Assembly: GCF_900155425.1 (NCBI RefSeq)
Contig: NZ_LT700191.1
Coordinates: 731,918 to 795,917 of the forward strand
DNA from: Parabacteroides massiliensis
GTDB lineage: Bacteria > Bacteroidota > Bacteroidia > Bacteroidales > Tannerellaceae
Direction: 5' to 3'
Length of the DNA stretch: 64,000 bases
Under the pieces are notes generated by a model. The model saw only the letters and a list, made by a program, of their open reading frames with translations, ran no database searches and was not told the origin of the DNA. Positions 50,839-61,271 of the stretch are shown one piece after another (position 1 is the stretch's first letter; every line of letters begins with the position of its first letter). The position numbers were made by a program, and so were the translations under genes.

Positions 50839-51486
50839 ATGAAAATTACACAACCCCGTTTGGAAAACGTCCTTCACGAAGATACAGAGATACAGACAGC
50901 GTTAGAAAAAAACGATGAGGATTTAACCGGGTATTCTTTTAAAAGCCAGCGTATAGAAGGAGTGAAGAAGAGTAATCTTTCGGTACAATCCTGCATTTTC
51001 TCCAACTGTAGCTTTGGGGCATGCAGCATACGGAAATCCCAATTCAGCGATGTTGTATTTAAGAACTGCGACCTGTCGAATGTAAACCTTACAGAGTGTG
51101 GCTTTCACCGGGTAGAGTTTACCGGCTGTAAATTAATGGGGACCAACATGTCAGACGGGACATTCAATCATATCACTTTTGATGAGTGCCGAGGAGAATA
51201 CATGAATCTCTCGATGAGCAAAATGCGATATATACAATTTACCCGATCTAACCTGCAAGGGGCCGGAATAGAAGGCTGCCAACTGATGAATGTCTCATTC
51301 GATGCCTGCAACCTGATGGAAGCGGAATTTTATCGCACATCCTTGAAAGGCATCGATCTGTCGAACTCGGAAATATCCGGTATCCGTATCACAAACCTTG
51401 CCAATAACGAGTTGCGAGGATCTTCCGTTTCCTCCTTACAAGCTTTGGAACTGGCACGAATGTTGGGTGTAGAGATCAGAGACTGA
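50839..51486 (+). CDS. Pentapeptide-repeat protein
   Basis: This protein has 215 residues without a signal peptide. From about residue 30 to 190 it is built of five-residue repeats with a central Leu, Phe or Met, for example SNLSVQSCIFSNCSF, KNCDLSNVNLTECGF, GCKLMGTNMSDGTF and DACNLMEAEFYRTSL. It should fold as a right-handed quadrilateral helix. Qnr/MfpA-type members mimic DNA and bind gyrase, but most members have no assigned role. The Cys-rich repeats resemble McbG-type proteins. It overlaps the convergent AsmA-like gene by 11 bases at the 3' ends. Confidence 0.88.
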   Translation: MKITQPRLENVLHEDTEIQTALEKNDEDLTGYSFKSQRIEGVKKSNLSVQSCIFSNCSFGACSIRKSQFSDVVFKNCDLSNVNLTECGFHRVEFTGCKLMGTNMSDGTFNHITFDECRGEYMNLSMSKMRYIQFTRSNLQGAGIEGCQLMNVSFDACNLMEAEFYRTSLKGIDLSNSEISGIRITNLANNELRGSSVSSLQALELARMLGVEIRD

Positions 51487-54400
51487 ACTCTCCCTCTTCT
51501 TCCGGAACATGTTTCTCGGAAATGTTCTTTTTAGCTCGGAAGAAATTCTTTACTTTCGTAAAGAGAGCCATGACTCCTTTGGCTGCATCCTGTTTCTTTT
51601 GAGAAACGCCGACCGATTCAATCAACGGTGGTCTTAATATCTGCCACAGATAATTAAATGTGGAATGATAAGGATCCCTTATTATTGAAACACTCGAATG
51701 ACGCAGTTTGTCACCCCCCTGTCTTGCTTTATCCGGATTATCATGTTTTAATATACGGTTGACCAAGCTGGTCAGAAATTTTCTATCCGTCGGTTCCCCA
51801 TCTTTTTCTTTCAGCAAAGTGGCTTTCAAGTCATTATACAAAAAAAGCATATTCACGGTAGCTCCTTTGCTGGAGGCTTCCGTACTAAAAGTCATTTCCC
51901 GTACCTGTCCACTCCGGACTTCCACCGAGGCCAGAGGAAGCAGCAATTCGTTCAATGCCGTCAAATCGAAACTGTCCAGACGGGCATTCAGCAGAAAGCG
52001 GTCGTTCAGCGAATCGACCGGCAACTTCCATGTAGCAGTAAAAGCTCCCTTTCCCATTAACTTGCCATCAGCATCCAGCACGATATATTGATCCGGACGG
52101 GAGACGATATTTGTAAAACCGGTAAACCTACCGTTCATATCCGTAAAAAACAATTTGCCGGGTACTGTCCCCTTCTTTGACAATTCTTCGTAAACAACAG
52201 AAAAGTTCTTAACCTTCACCCTTTGAAAATCCAATTTGACAGGTGCTTTTTGAAGTCCGGTATAGATCATCGGGACAATATGCCGGGACACCGGTATTTT
52301 CTGATTCTTCAAATTCTGCAATACGACATCCGACACCTGCACATCAGCTATCCGAAGCACCTTCTCCGAGAAATAAGAGGGCAGATCGATATCTGTCAGT
52401 GACACCTGCCCGACACTCACATCAAACCAATCTTTGTGATGGGGTTGCAAATAAGCAAACTGCATTTTAGGAAAGGGAGATACAAGACGGATACGATCGA
52501 TAACCGCACTCGACCTTGTCAAATCCACACCACCTACCTTCAGCGTATAGAAGCCGCCATCCAAAGGGAACGCCAGGTTACGAGTGGAGAAACGGATATC
52601 ATCCAATTTATATGTGCGAAGACGAGTATCGACAGCCAGTCCTTCTACAAACAGATTTGTCGTATCGAATTTCTGATGCTGCAAAGAATCGCTTTTCCCA
52701 TAATAAGTATAACGAATGTCCGCATCTGTCAGACTAAAGCGTCCTAAAGAGATTTGTCCGGCAACTTTCCCCAAGGTCGTATATAAATCACTCGGACCGG
52801 GCTTTGTTTGATGTGATAGAGTATCGCGAAGATGACCGGAATAAATATCCGCCACAGGACTTTCCAAGCAAACCGAACCCAACTTCAAAAAAGTACTGTC
52901 CCAGGAGATATCCTCCAATGCCAAGCTTTTAAGCGAAGCAGACATGCCGACACCATCAGGTCTGAACACTCGGATATCCGGCGAATCGACCCGGAACGAT
53001 GCCAACCGGATATTCCGATCCGGCCTTTCAGGTATCCGTTTCAACCCGCTTATGCAAAGTTCCGGTGAAGAAAACCGGATACACGTCTTTGCCACCTTCC
53101 CTGCCGTATCTTGCGGCAGTAACCTAATATCCTGTAATTCCAGGATTCCCTTCACAGTCGAAAATTGTCCTTTCCCTACAGACAGGCGATATTCTTTCCC
53201 CGGCAAATAGTTATCGAACCGCCCCAAGCTAAACCCCATATTTTCATAGTTAAAGAACAGTCCGCCCCCTTTTCCCGTTTGCCGGTTCACCCAAACACCG
53301 GTTGCAAAAAAATTAAAGTCGTTCAGTTTATAAGTAAGCGAGTCGGGCGTACTTTTATCATCGACTGTCACATTTGCGTGATTCAGGTTCACTCGTTTGA
53401 CAGAAAGATAACGAAGGAAAGGATTCAGGATCGCCTCCACATCGACACGACCGTTTACTGCCTTCACTCCTTTCTTATTTAGGGAGGGCGCCACCACATA
53501 ACGCAGATTCGGATGGTCTATTTTCAACAACCGGGCACTAATCCCTTTATCGTACAACAAACCGCGGATTCCAACCGTATCTATACTTCCCGTCATATAA
53601 TCATTCTGCCCGCGAACCGACAAGGGGCGTAACCGGATTTGTTCCATACTGAAATCCCCGCTTTCCGTGTCCAATGCCATACGTTTCACAGAGAACCGGT
53701 GGTTACGGGCCGTCATCATTCCCTCAATGCCAGTCGCTTCGAACGAGAAACCACGCGAATACCAAAGTCCACTCCGGTCCTCCGATACGGAATCTATCCG
53801 AAAATCATTCGCCCGAAAATCAAAGTTTGCCAGTTTATACACCTCGATCGTATCTTTAACAGCCAAAGAGTATTGCAACTTTGCCTGACCAATTCCAATC
53901 GTCCCAATAGAAACTGCATGTAAAACCGGAGATATCAATTCATAGAGAGACAGGGGACGAATGAGGGAGAGAGAAGAAGAAGCAGACGGCTGGCTTTTCC
54001 CTGCCAGACTAAAGGCTTGTATATCCGAAGAAATAATATCGAACGAACGTGCCGTGAGATAGTTCAGTGCATTTTCACGACGAAACTGAATTCCTTTCAC
54101 TTCTATGGCTCCAACCGATGCGTTCAGGTAACTGTCCGGTCGCTGTTTCCGCACCTTCCACAATTCTCCCTGAGGCGCAAGTGTAATATTGGAGATGGAG
54201 ATAATGGAATCTTCCGTATTCAACAGGATTCGATTCGTTTGCAGGCTGAAGTCATTATTGGTCAATAATGTCTGCGGCCGATTAGTAATGAAATCAAAAT
54301 TGTCACAATAGAGCAACTTCCCGCTTTCAGACGAATCCTCATCCAAACGAAAACCATACGCATGAAAACTAACATCGTTCAAGGCATAGACTATCGGGGA

Positions 54401-54961
54401 TACGGGATTCTCCACGAAATAGGAAACACTGGCATTCTCCAGGTCCAACTCTCGGACGGTCAGTACATTAATATAAGGAGAGATTACTTCATATAATGTC
54501 TTGGTCTCCGCTTCCTTTCTTTCTTTCACCTTCACCCGCGTCGAATAGTAAGGGTTAAACATTTGTATATCAGGATCACGGATTTCAAACGAGTCAAAAT
54601 GCAATTGCTTATAGCTCCAGCGCCAAGTGAGGTTTAATCCTTTAAAGTCGATCATACCAACCTCAGCCGTCACATAAGTAGATGGCAGACTGTCCTTTCT
54701 TTCCCAATCCTGGAAAACCCTTGGGTCTGGATATAGCTTTATTCCCTCAATCTTCAGTTCACCTTTGAAGAAACTGATGGAGAGGTTATCGAAAGAAAGC
54801 TTATAAAAACCATCTGTAGCTTCAGCCGTCCGATGAATCAATTCTTTCCGGAGATACCGTTCGAGGCGTTTGGTCAGATGAAGATTAAGCAAAAATATAG
54901 CAGTGGTCAGCACTATTGCGATCCCCAACGTGTACCCTATGACTTTCTTTGTCTTCCCCAT
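51476..54961 (-). CDS. AsmA/DUF748-like large envelope protein
   Basis: This protein has 1161 residues. One N-terminal membrane anchor (about 7-28, VIGYTLGIAIVLTTAIFLL) is followed by an almost wholly beta-strand periplasmic part. Blocks such as LTVRELDLENASVSYFVEN, YLSVKRVNLNHANVTVDDK and ISLGRFSLTDADIRYTYYG recur along it, the repeating groove pattern of AsmA-like and lipid-bridge proteins. The C-terminal FDLTALNELLLPLASVEVRSGQV and STFNYLWQILRPPLIESVGV are typical of DUF748-type relatives. It may carry lipids between the membranes; this is inferred from fold. It has no operon partner. Confidence 0.7.
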   Translation of the reverse strand: MGKTKKVIGYTLGIAIVLTTAIFLLNLHLTKRLERYLRKELIHRTAEATDGFYKLSFDNLSISFFKGELKIEGIKLYPDPRVFQDWERKDSLPSTYVTAEVGMIDFKGLNLTWRWSYKQLHFDSFEIRDPDIQMFNPYYSTRVKVKERKEAETKTLYEVISPYINVLTVRELDLENASVSYFVENPVSPIVYALNDVSFHAYGFRLDEDSSESGKLLYCDNFDFITNRPQTLLTNNDFSLQTNRILLNTEDSIISISNITLAPQGELWKVRKQRPDSYLNASVGAIEVKGIQFRRENALNYLTARSFDIISSDIQAFSLAGKSQPSASSSLSLIRPLSLYELISPVLHAVSIGTIGIGQAKLQYSLAVKDTIEVYKLANFDFRANDFRIDSVSEDRSGLWYSRGFSFEATGIEGMMTARNHRFSVKRMALDTESGDFSMEQIRLRPLSVRGQNDYMTGSIDTVGIRGLLYDKGISARLLKIDHPNLRYVVAPSLNKKGVKAVNGRVDVEAILNPFLRYLSVKRVNLNHANVTVDDKSTPDSLTYKLNDFNFFATGVWVNRQTGKGGGLFFNYENMGFSLGRFDNYLPGKEYRLSVGKGQFSTVKGILELQDIRLLPQDTAGKVAKTCIRFSSPELCISGLKRIPERPDRNIRLASFRVDSPDIRVFRPDGVGMSASLKSLALEDISWDSTFLKLGSVCLESPVADIYSGHLRDTLSHQTKPGPSDLYTTLGKVAGQISLGRFSLTDADIRYTYYGKSDSLQHQKFDTTNLFVEGLAVDTRLRTYKLDDIRFSTRNLAFPLDGGFYTLKVGGVDLTRSSAVIDRIRLVSPFPKMQFAYLQPHHKDWFDVSVGQVSLTDIDLPSYFSEKVLRIADVQVSDVVLQNLKNQKIPVSRHIVPMIYTGLQKAPVKLDFQRVKVKNFSVVYEELSKKGTVPGKLFFTDMNGRFTGFTNIVSRPDQYIVLDADGKLMGKGAFTATWKLPVDSLNDRFLLNARLDSFDLTALNELLLPLASVEVRSGQVREMTFSTEASSKGATVNMLFLYNDLKATLLKEKDGEPTDRKFLTSLVNRILKHDNPDKARQGGDKLRHSSVSIIRDPYHSTFNYLWQILRPPLIESVGVSQKKQDAAKGVMALFTKVKNFFRAKKNISEKHVPEEEGEFSL

Positions 54962-55153
54962 AAGACTTAAATATGATTGTTATCTAACTCTATCTAATAA
55001 AATCAACAAAATTAGTAGAGTTAAGTTGTAATATTTGTTTATTCCAAGAATTATTGCGAAAATTGCAAAAATACCCTGTAACCGACGATAAAAACGGATC
55101 GCAGTTACTTGACGGCAGACGTATAAGATCATCAATCACTAAACAAAAAAATA

Positions 55154-55618
55154 ATGGGAAAAGTAGTTATCAACTCGTACGAAGACTTTGAAAAGCTGGT
55201 AGGCCAGCAAATAGGAATTTCAGACTATGTAGAACTGACACAGGAGCGTATCAACCTTTTTGCCGATGCGACATTGGATCACCAATGGATTCACGTGGAT
55301 CCTGAACGTGCCAAAGTGGAAAGCCCGTTCCACAGCACAATCGCCCACGGCTACCTGACGCTGTCACTCCTTCCACACCTCTGGAATCAGATCATCGAGG
55401 TGAACAACCTGAAGATGATGATTAATTACGGCATGGACAAAATGAAGTTCGGACAACCGGTGCTGACCGGACAAAGCATCCGCCTGATCGCCAAACTCCA
55501 GACCTTGACAAATCTGCGCGGTGTGGCCAAGGCCGAAATCAAATTTGCCATCGAAATCAAGGACCAGCCGAAGAAAGCACTGGAGGGTGTTGCAATCTTC
55601 CTGTACTACTTCGAATAA
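55154..55618 (+). CDS. MaoC-family hydratase
   Basis: This protein has 154 residues forming a single hot-dog domain. The hydratase-2 motif is visible as LFADATLDHQWIHVDPERAKVESPFHSTIAHGYLTLSLLP (about residues 35-74), with the catalytic Asp and His pair. It hydrates 2-enoyl-CoA to (R)-3-hydroxyacyl-CoA or acts on a similar thioester. It stands alone, so the pathway cannot be told. The 216 bases that follow contain only the efflux-locus promoter. Confidence 0.88.
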   Translation: MGKVVINSYEDFEKLVGQQIGISDYVELTQERINLFADATLDHQWIHVDPERAKVESPFHSTIAHGYLTLSLLPHLWNQIIEVNNLKMMINYGMDKMKFGQPVLTGQSIRLIAKLQTLTNLRGVAKAEIKFAIEIKDQPKKALEGVAIFLYYFE

Positions 55619-55780
55619 CCGTTCTCTGGAAAATTTTCTCCGGCAATGGTTATTGGTGTTTTGTGAGCAATCTCTTGCGAGTCCTGCTCACAGAACACAT
55701 TTCTGATAAACCTGTTTTTATACAGCAACCATACTTTCATCGGAATCGACTCGCAAACATTCTTTTTTCCAAGTTTTCTT

Positions 55781-55817
55781 CTTCAAACTTTCAACAAAAT
55801 TCCCCTCTACTTTTGTT
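55781..55817 (+). promoter_or_regulatory. Efflux-locus promoter motif, copy 1
   Basis: A 37-base block starting CTTCAAACTTTC and ending with the -7 box TACTTTTG (55808-55815). It matches 63062-63098 at 31 of 37 positions without gaps. Similarity stops at its left edge, so it is likely an upstream activator site plus promoter. Confidence 0.65.
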
Positions 55818-55834
55818 TTCCAAATATAAGAAAC

Positions 55835-56781
55835 ATGAGTAGAATATTTTTCCTTTTATGTGCGATCTGGTGTGCTTCGCTACTATATGGACAAGAAGTG
55901 ATCCATTCCCTACCCTACTACATCGAAGCCGCGCAGACTAACAGCCCGTTGATACAAGACTGCCTGAATCAAAAAGAGATCCAGAAGCAGGAACTAATGC
56001 GACTTAAAGCCCTCTACACTCGTTCCATTTTAGAACTGAACGGAGCCTTGCCAAACAATCGGACTTGCATCTGCTACAAATCGAACAAAATGCCAACCGC
56101 GACCAAAGAACAACTTCGTGCCAATCCTACCGGACCCATCTGATCGATCTGAACATTCTTTGCGGCATAAAAGACACGACATGCGTTTCGTTGGAAAACA
56201 TTAACCTGTCTCCTCGTTTTATCAACAGTCCGGGATCCGGCTTTTTGAAGCAATACCAGCTCGACAGTCTGAACACGATCATGTCATTGCGATCTTTCAA
56301 TCTACAGTACAAACCTCAACTCAACCTGTTTGTCGACGGCGGATTACGAACAGGCGAATATACCGCCATACAGAGACACTTTGGCATGAGTGCGGGCGTC
56401 ACTCTTTCATGGATATTATTCGACGGAAAGCAGAAGCGCATGAAAGAACGACAAACCCGTGCACAGTTGAATAGTATCGAAACTTATAAAACAAACTTCC
56501 AGCTCCAACAAGAACTACGCAAACAGCAATACCTGACTGAACTAAAAACATATGAAGAACGAAACATTCTCTTGCTAAAGCGTTTGTCTGAATACACCCG
56601 GATTCTCTCGGATTATAAAAAAGAAATGCAAGCCGGACAATTGTCTGTAATCGATTATATTCTCATACTCAGGGACAAGATACAAGCAGAACAAGACCGG
56701 ATGTTACTGCAAACGAACCGTCAATTGCTCACAGCAGCTTTTAACTATTGGAATTGGGAAATAAACTATTGGGAAATATGA
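55835..56781 (+). pseudogene. TolC-family outer-membrane channel gene, deleted and frameshifted
   Basis: The first frame (55835 onward) gives a signal peptide (MSRIFFLLCAIWCASLLYGQ) and the helix opening SLPYYIEAAQTNSPLIQDCLNQ, KEIQKQELMRLKALYTRS up to ILELNGA at about 56046. There the sense jumps by one frame to LAKQSDLHLLQIEQNANRDQ and continues correctly to NYWNWEINYWEI, stop at 56781. About 325 codons remain of the roughly 430 expected. So a deletion of about 100 codons joined the two parts out of frame. The outer-membrane arm of the pump is lost unless another TolC substitutes. Its end overlaps the next gene by ATGA. Confidence 0.85.
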
Positions 56782-57689
56782 AAACAATAACAATCTTTCT
56801 TATGTTAGCATTCCTGACCAACTGCACTCATAATACGCAGGATGCTCCCCAAACAGAAAAGACGCCCCACACAGCTGTTACTCTGACTCAGGTCTCTTGG
56901 GGTAAAATACAAAATGAAATCGTATTGTCCGCCACGACTGCGTATCTGGACAAATCGATCATCACTGCCCCCATTCCTGCATTTATCTCGGATGTCAATG
57001 TGCAACCTGGTTGTATGATCAGGAAAGGAGAAACTCTTTATACGCTGGAAACAAAAGAACATCATGCCCTCTCCAATGAGACGGCTCCTTCCACAATAGA
57101 AAATGTTCCCGTAAAAGCAGGAACAGACGGTATCGTAACTGCGGTCATGCAACAGAAAGGAAGTTATGTGGCCGAAGGAACCATCCTTTGTTCACTGGCA
57201 GTTCCGAGCAACCTCGTTTTCATGCTGAACGTCCCTTACGAGCAACAAGAATATGCTTCACCAGGCAAGAAATGCATACTGGTACTTCCGGATGAGACCA
57301 GACTCACAGCAACCATACAAACGCCTTTGGTTACCATGAACACGACTTCGCAAGCACAGCAGGTCATCGCGCGAGCAAAGTCGCCGTTTCTCCCTGAAGG
57401 GATGTCCGTGAAAGTCCTTATCACAACCAATAATACAAACAAAAAAGAAGAAATGATCTTACCCCAAAATGCTATTCAAAGCAATGAAATGCTTACAGAA
57501 CATTGGGTTATGAAACTGGCAAACGACAGTACGGCCGTAAAAGTTCTGATACAAACGGGAAACTGTAACGCGGACAGTATAGAGGTCATATCTCCCTCCC
57601 TCTCCTCTGCCGACCGCATCATCCAAACAGGTGGTTACGGACTTGAAGATAACAGCCGTGTCGTTATTACAAAAGAAATACAGCCATGA
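56778..57689 (+). CDS. RND efflux membrane fusion lipoprotein (HlyD type)
   Basis: This protein has 303 residues, starting at MKTITIFLMLAFLTNCTHNT with a lipoprotein anchor Cys16; the upstream Met lies inside tolC. A barrel-sandwich part is seen at TAPIPAFISDVNVQPGCMIRKGETLYTLE and VKAGTDGIVTAVMQQKGSYVAEGTILCSL, with almost no coiled-coil hairpin between, so it is shorter than usual. The beta-barrel and membrane-proximal domains follow. It links the RND pump to the TolC channel. It overlaps both neighbours by four bases. Confidence 0.88.
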   Translation: MKTITIFLMLAFLTNCTHNTQDAPQTEKTPHTAVTLTQVSWGKIQNEIVLSATTAYLDKSIITAPIPAFISDVNVQPGCMIRKGETLYTLETKEHHALSNETAPSTIENVPVKAGTDGIVTAVMQQKGSYVAEGTILCSLAVPSNLVFMLNVPYEQQEYASPGKKCILVLPDETRLTATIQTPLVTMNTTSQAQQVIARAKSPFLPEGMSVKVLITTNNTNKKEEMILPQNAIQSNEMLTEHWVMKLANDSTAVKVLIQTGNCNADSIEVISPSLSSADRIIQTGGYGLEDNSRVVITKEIQP

Positions 57690-60600
57690 ATATCACACAA
57701 AAGAAATGTTTTCACCAATTATATAGTAAGCCCATCCTATTTGCCGGATTGCTGATCCTGCTCGCCGGGATATACAGTTATACCCAGATGCAGACAAACT
57801 TGTTTCCGGAGGTTCTGTTTCCTCGTATCACAGTTATAGCAGATGCCGGACAACAACCGGTAGACCGGATGATGATTACAGTGACCAAACCTCTGGAAAG
57901 TGCTGTAAAAAAGGTTCAGGGAGTTACGGTGGTAAAAAGCAGTACAAGCCGGGGAAGTTGCGTTGTGGAGGTTTATTCCAACTGGGGACTGGACATCTAC
58001 GCCTTGAAAACACAGTTGGAAAATCGTATAAACGAGGTCAAAGGATTTCTTCCGGCAGGGACCGTTATTTCAACCGAAGCGATGAATCAATCATTGTTCC
58101 CGGTATACGGCTATACGCTGGAGAGCAAAACACATAGCCGGATCGCATTGAGAGACGCCGGAAACCTGATCGCACGCCCGGTCTTTTCACAGGTAAAAGG
58201 AATCAGTAATGTTGTCGTTCGTGGAGGAAAAGCCAAAGAATTTGTTGTCCTGCCTGATCCGGCCAAGATGTCTTCGTTAGGGATCACTCCTTCACAGATA
58301 AAGTCGGCTTTCGAACAAACCAATTTCGTACAAGGAAATGGTAATATTGCGGATTATAACCGCCTCTATTTGACACTGACCGATACTCGTATCAACGACT
58401 TACAGGAACTGGAAAACACGATCATCCGCAATGATGGCACACGGATCGTGCGCCTCAAGGACATCGCCCATGTTGAGATACAGGAACAACAGGAGTTTTT
58501 AAAGATCAATGCGGACGGGAATGACGCCGTACTGATTGACTTGGTGAAACAACCAGGTGTCAACCTGATTGATTTTGCAACAGACGTAGAAGCTAAAGCA
58601 GATGAGATACGTGGGTTACTTCCGGCAGGATATGAATTGAAACCTTATTACAATCAGAGTGCATTCGTCGGCGACAGTATCCACAGTGTGATGAAAACGA
58701 TTTACGAAGGTTTGTTTCTTGCAATCGTTGTGATGGTCCTCTTCCTGCGCTCATGGCGTGCAAGCCTGGTAGTGATGCTGACAATCCCGATAACATTAGC
58801 ATTCAGCATATTATTGGCTTATCAAGCCGGGATCACCATCAATATCATGTCGCTGGGAGCAATAGCCGCTTCGGTTGGGCTCATTATCGACGATGCCATC
58901 GTTATCATCGAACAGATATATAGGGAACATGAAGAATCTCCCGGAACTGATCGTTTCACCGTTGTCCGCCATGCCATCTCAAATTTGTTTCCGGCTATGG
59001 TTGCCTCATCATTGGCGACCATCGTCATCCATTTCCCTTTCCGACTCATGAGCGGATTAGCTGGTAGTTTCTTCAAAGAACTATCTGACACGATGTTACT
59101 GACAATGGCGGCATCTTTTCTGGTGACATGGCTATTGTTACCCGTTCTGCATCTCATAACGGGCTATCAGGAAAAAACCTCTTCCACAACTCTTCTTGAT
59201 AACCGGGAGGAAAAAGCCATTCATAAAGTACAACTTTTGACATGGTTGTACCGTAAACCCTGGATCGCTACAGGCATTGTCTTGCTTCTTGCCGTCGGAG
59301 GATGGTCAGCTTCGATCCGGCTGAGTTCCGGATTTCTTCCCGATCTTGACGAAGGGACAATCGTTCTCGATTACCATTCTCCTGCCGGAACGGATATAGA
59401 AGAAACAGATCGTCTTTGCCGGCAGATGGAGAGAATCATCCTTAACCATCCCGACGTCGACACCTATTCCCGCCGTACCGCTTTAGGCATGTCGTTCAAA
59501 ACACGCCCGAGCAACTTCGGTGATTATCTGATTCAACTGAAAAAAGACAGGAAGAAAACAACCCCAGAAGTGATCAGCGATCTGCGCCATTCACTCTCAC
59601 AAGCCGTACCGGTAGTCACAATTGATTTCGGGCAACGTATTTCCGACTTGTTAGGAGACTTGATGAGTACTCCCAAACCCATCGAAATAAAAATATTCGG
59701 AAATGACTATACCACCCTGCAACAGATAGCGGCACAAGCAGAGAGCGTGATGAAAACCATTCCCGGGATAGTAGACATTGACAATGGCCTGGTTCCGGCA
59801 GGAGCCTCTTTAGTTTTCATTCCCAACCAGGAGCGACTTTCGCAATTTGGAATTCCGTTAACCGATTTCCAGGAACAACTTTCGGCTTATATCGGAGGAG
59901 TTCCTCTCTGCCTGTCCTCCGATATGATCGAACCTAATCCGGCACAAGCCGCCATGACTGGAGGGCTTCAGATCGGTTCGATACAGGACGGAGAACAAAT
60001 GCGGCGTATACTGCTGCGTTTCACTGACTTTGCAGACAATTCACCCGAAAAATTAGAAAAACAACTAATTTTCCTGCCCGACGGGAGTACTCGCCCGTTG
60101 TCCTTTTTTTGTCGTGTGGAAGTCATCCCCGGAGAAATAGAAGAACGCAGGGAGGATTTGAAAAGCAATATCACACTGACCGCCCGATTGGAAAACTATG
60201 ATCTGGGTAGTGCAGTCCGCAATTTAAAACAGGCTTTCAACCAACAGCTTTCCCTTCCCAGTGGATATAGTATCTCGTATGGAGGAGCCTATTCCGAGCA
60301 GCAACAATCGTTCCGGGAACTATTATTGATACTCTGCCTGGCGACCTTGTCTGTGTTTTGCGTGTTAATGTTCTTGTTCAGGGAATGGATGATATCATTT
60401 GCCGTACTATTCGTGTCCTTATCAGGCACTTGCGGTTGTTTGATGGCATTATGGATTACAGGAATCCCATTAAACGTAAGCAGCTACACCGGTATTATCA
60501 TGATTGTCGGTATTATTGCCGAAAACTCAATATTCACAGTCCATCAATATCGTATGAAACGGAAAAACGGAGGTAATGTACCCGAATCGGTCGACTATGC

Positions 60601-60832
60601 TATTGCCTTGCGTATCCGCCCCAAACTTATGACCGCGATCGGTGCCATACTCGCACTCATGCCCTTAGCTCTTGGCTTCGGCATGGGAACCCAGATGCAG
60701 CAACCGCTTGCAGTAGCCGTGATCGGGGGTTTTATTGCGGCATTACCGCTACTGTTGGTAATTTTACCCTGCTTAATGATGTTTATTTACAAAAAACAGG
60801 ATCAGAATCAGTCAAACCAAGTAAATTTGTAA
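57686..60832 (+). CDS. RND-family inner-membrane efflux pump (HAE1 type)
   Basis: This protein has 1048 residues. It opens with PILFAGLLILLAGIYSYTQMQTNLFPEVLFPRI, then the first porter domain (IAHVEIQEQQEFLKINADGNDAV) and membrane helices 2-6. The proton-relay helix is AASVGLIIDDAIVIIEQIYREHEE, with the two Asp of the HAE class. A second half follows, with ISYGGAYSEQQQSFRELLLILCLA and the helix IIMIVGIIAENSIFTVHQYRMKR. The substrate is not predictable. It is intact although its tolC partner is broken. Confidence 0.93.
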   Translation: MNITQKKCFHQLYSKPILFAGLLILLAGIYSYTQMQTNLFPEVLFPRITVIADAGQQPVDRMMITVTKPLESAVKKVQGVTVVKSSTSRGSCVVEVYSNWGLDIYALKTQLENRINEVKGFLPAGTVISTEAMNQSLFPVYGYTLESKTHSRIALRDAGNLIARPVFSQVKGISNVVVRGGKAKEFVVLPDPAKMSSLGITPSQIKSAFEQTNFVQGNGNIADYNRLYLTLTDTRINDLQELENTIIRNDGTRIVRLKDIAHVEIQEQQEFLKINADGNDAVLIDLVKQPGVNLIDFATDVEAKADEIRGLLPAGYELKPYYNQSAFVGDSIHSVMKTIYEGLFLAIVVMVLFLRSWRASLVVMLTIPITLAFSILLAYQAGITINIMSLGAIAASVGLIIDDAIVIIEQIYREHEESPGTDRFTVVRHAISNLFPAMVASSLATIVIHFPFRLMSGLAGSFFKELSDTMLLTMAASFLVTWLLLPVLHLITGYQEKTSSTTLLDNREEKAIHKVQLLTWLYRKPWIATGIVLLLAVGGWSASIRLSSGFLPDLDEGTIVLDYHSPAGTDIEETDRLCRQMERIILNHPDVDTYSRRTALGMSFKTRPSNFGDYLIQLKKDRKKTTPEVISDLRHSLSQAVPVVTIDFGQRISDLLGDLMSTPKPIEIKIFGNDYTTLQQIAAQAESVMKTIPGIVDIDNGLVPAGASLVFIPNQERLSQFGIPLTDFQEQLSAYIGGVPLCLSSDMIEPNPAQAAMTGGLQIGSIQDGEQMRRILLRFTDFADNSPEKLEKQLIFLPDGSTRPLSFFCRVEVIPGEIEERREDLKSNITLTARLENYDLGSAVRNLKQAFNQQLSLPSGYSISYGGAYSEQQQSFRELLLILCLATLSVFCVLMFLFREWMISFAVLFVSLSGTCGCLMALWITGIPLNVSSYTGIIMIVGIIAENSIFTVHQYRMKRKNGGNVPESVDYAIALRIRPKLMTAIGAILALMPLALGFGMGTQMQQPLAVAVIGGFIAALPLLLVILPCLMMFIYKKQDQNQSNQVNL

Positions 60833-60854
60833 CACTAAAAAACAGAATAAAGCA

Positions 60855-61271
60855 ATGTGGAAATATTATGCACTATTATCGGCGTTGTTTGCTGCATTAA
60901 CCGCCATCTTTGCTAAAATAGGGGTAAAAGCGATCAACTCCGATCTGGCTACCGCCATCCGTACGACTGTAATCCTGCTGATCACATGGGGGATCGTTTT
61001 GTTCGGCAATCACGCAGGAGAAATAAAAGAGATCAATCGTCATTCCTGGATATTCCTGATACTTTCCGGTATTGCAACCGGGTTGTCATGGCTCTTCTAT
61101 TTCAAGGCGCTACAGGATGGCGATGTTTCCCGTGTGGCACCGATAGACAAACTTAGTGTGGTCATTACCATCTGCCTGGCCTTCTTCCTGCTAAAAGAGC
61201 CCGTCAGTCCGCGGGTTGTCATAGGTGCTTTGTTTATCACCGGTGGAAGTATCATAATGCTTATAAAATGA
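60855..61271 (+). CDS. EamA-domain small membrane transporter
   Basis: This protein has 138 residues with about four to five membrane helices. YALLSALFAALTAIFAKIGVKAINSDLAT opens it and SGIATGLSWLFYFKALQDGDVSRVAPIDKLSVVITICLAFFLLKEPVS shows the EamA signature. Single-domain members act as dimers. It lies 22 bases after the RND gene and overlaps the response regulator by four bases, so it belongs to the operon. Confidence 0.9.
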   Translation: MWKYYALLSALFAALTAIFAKIGVKAINSDLATAIRTTVILLITWGIVLFGNHAGEIKEINRHSWIFLILSGIATGLSWLFYFKALQDGDVSRVAPIDKLSVVITICLAFFLLKEPVSPRVVIGALFITGGSIIMLIK

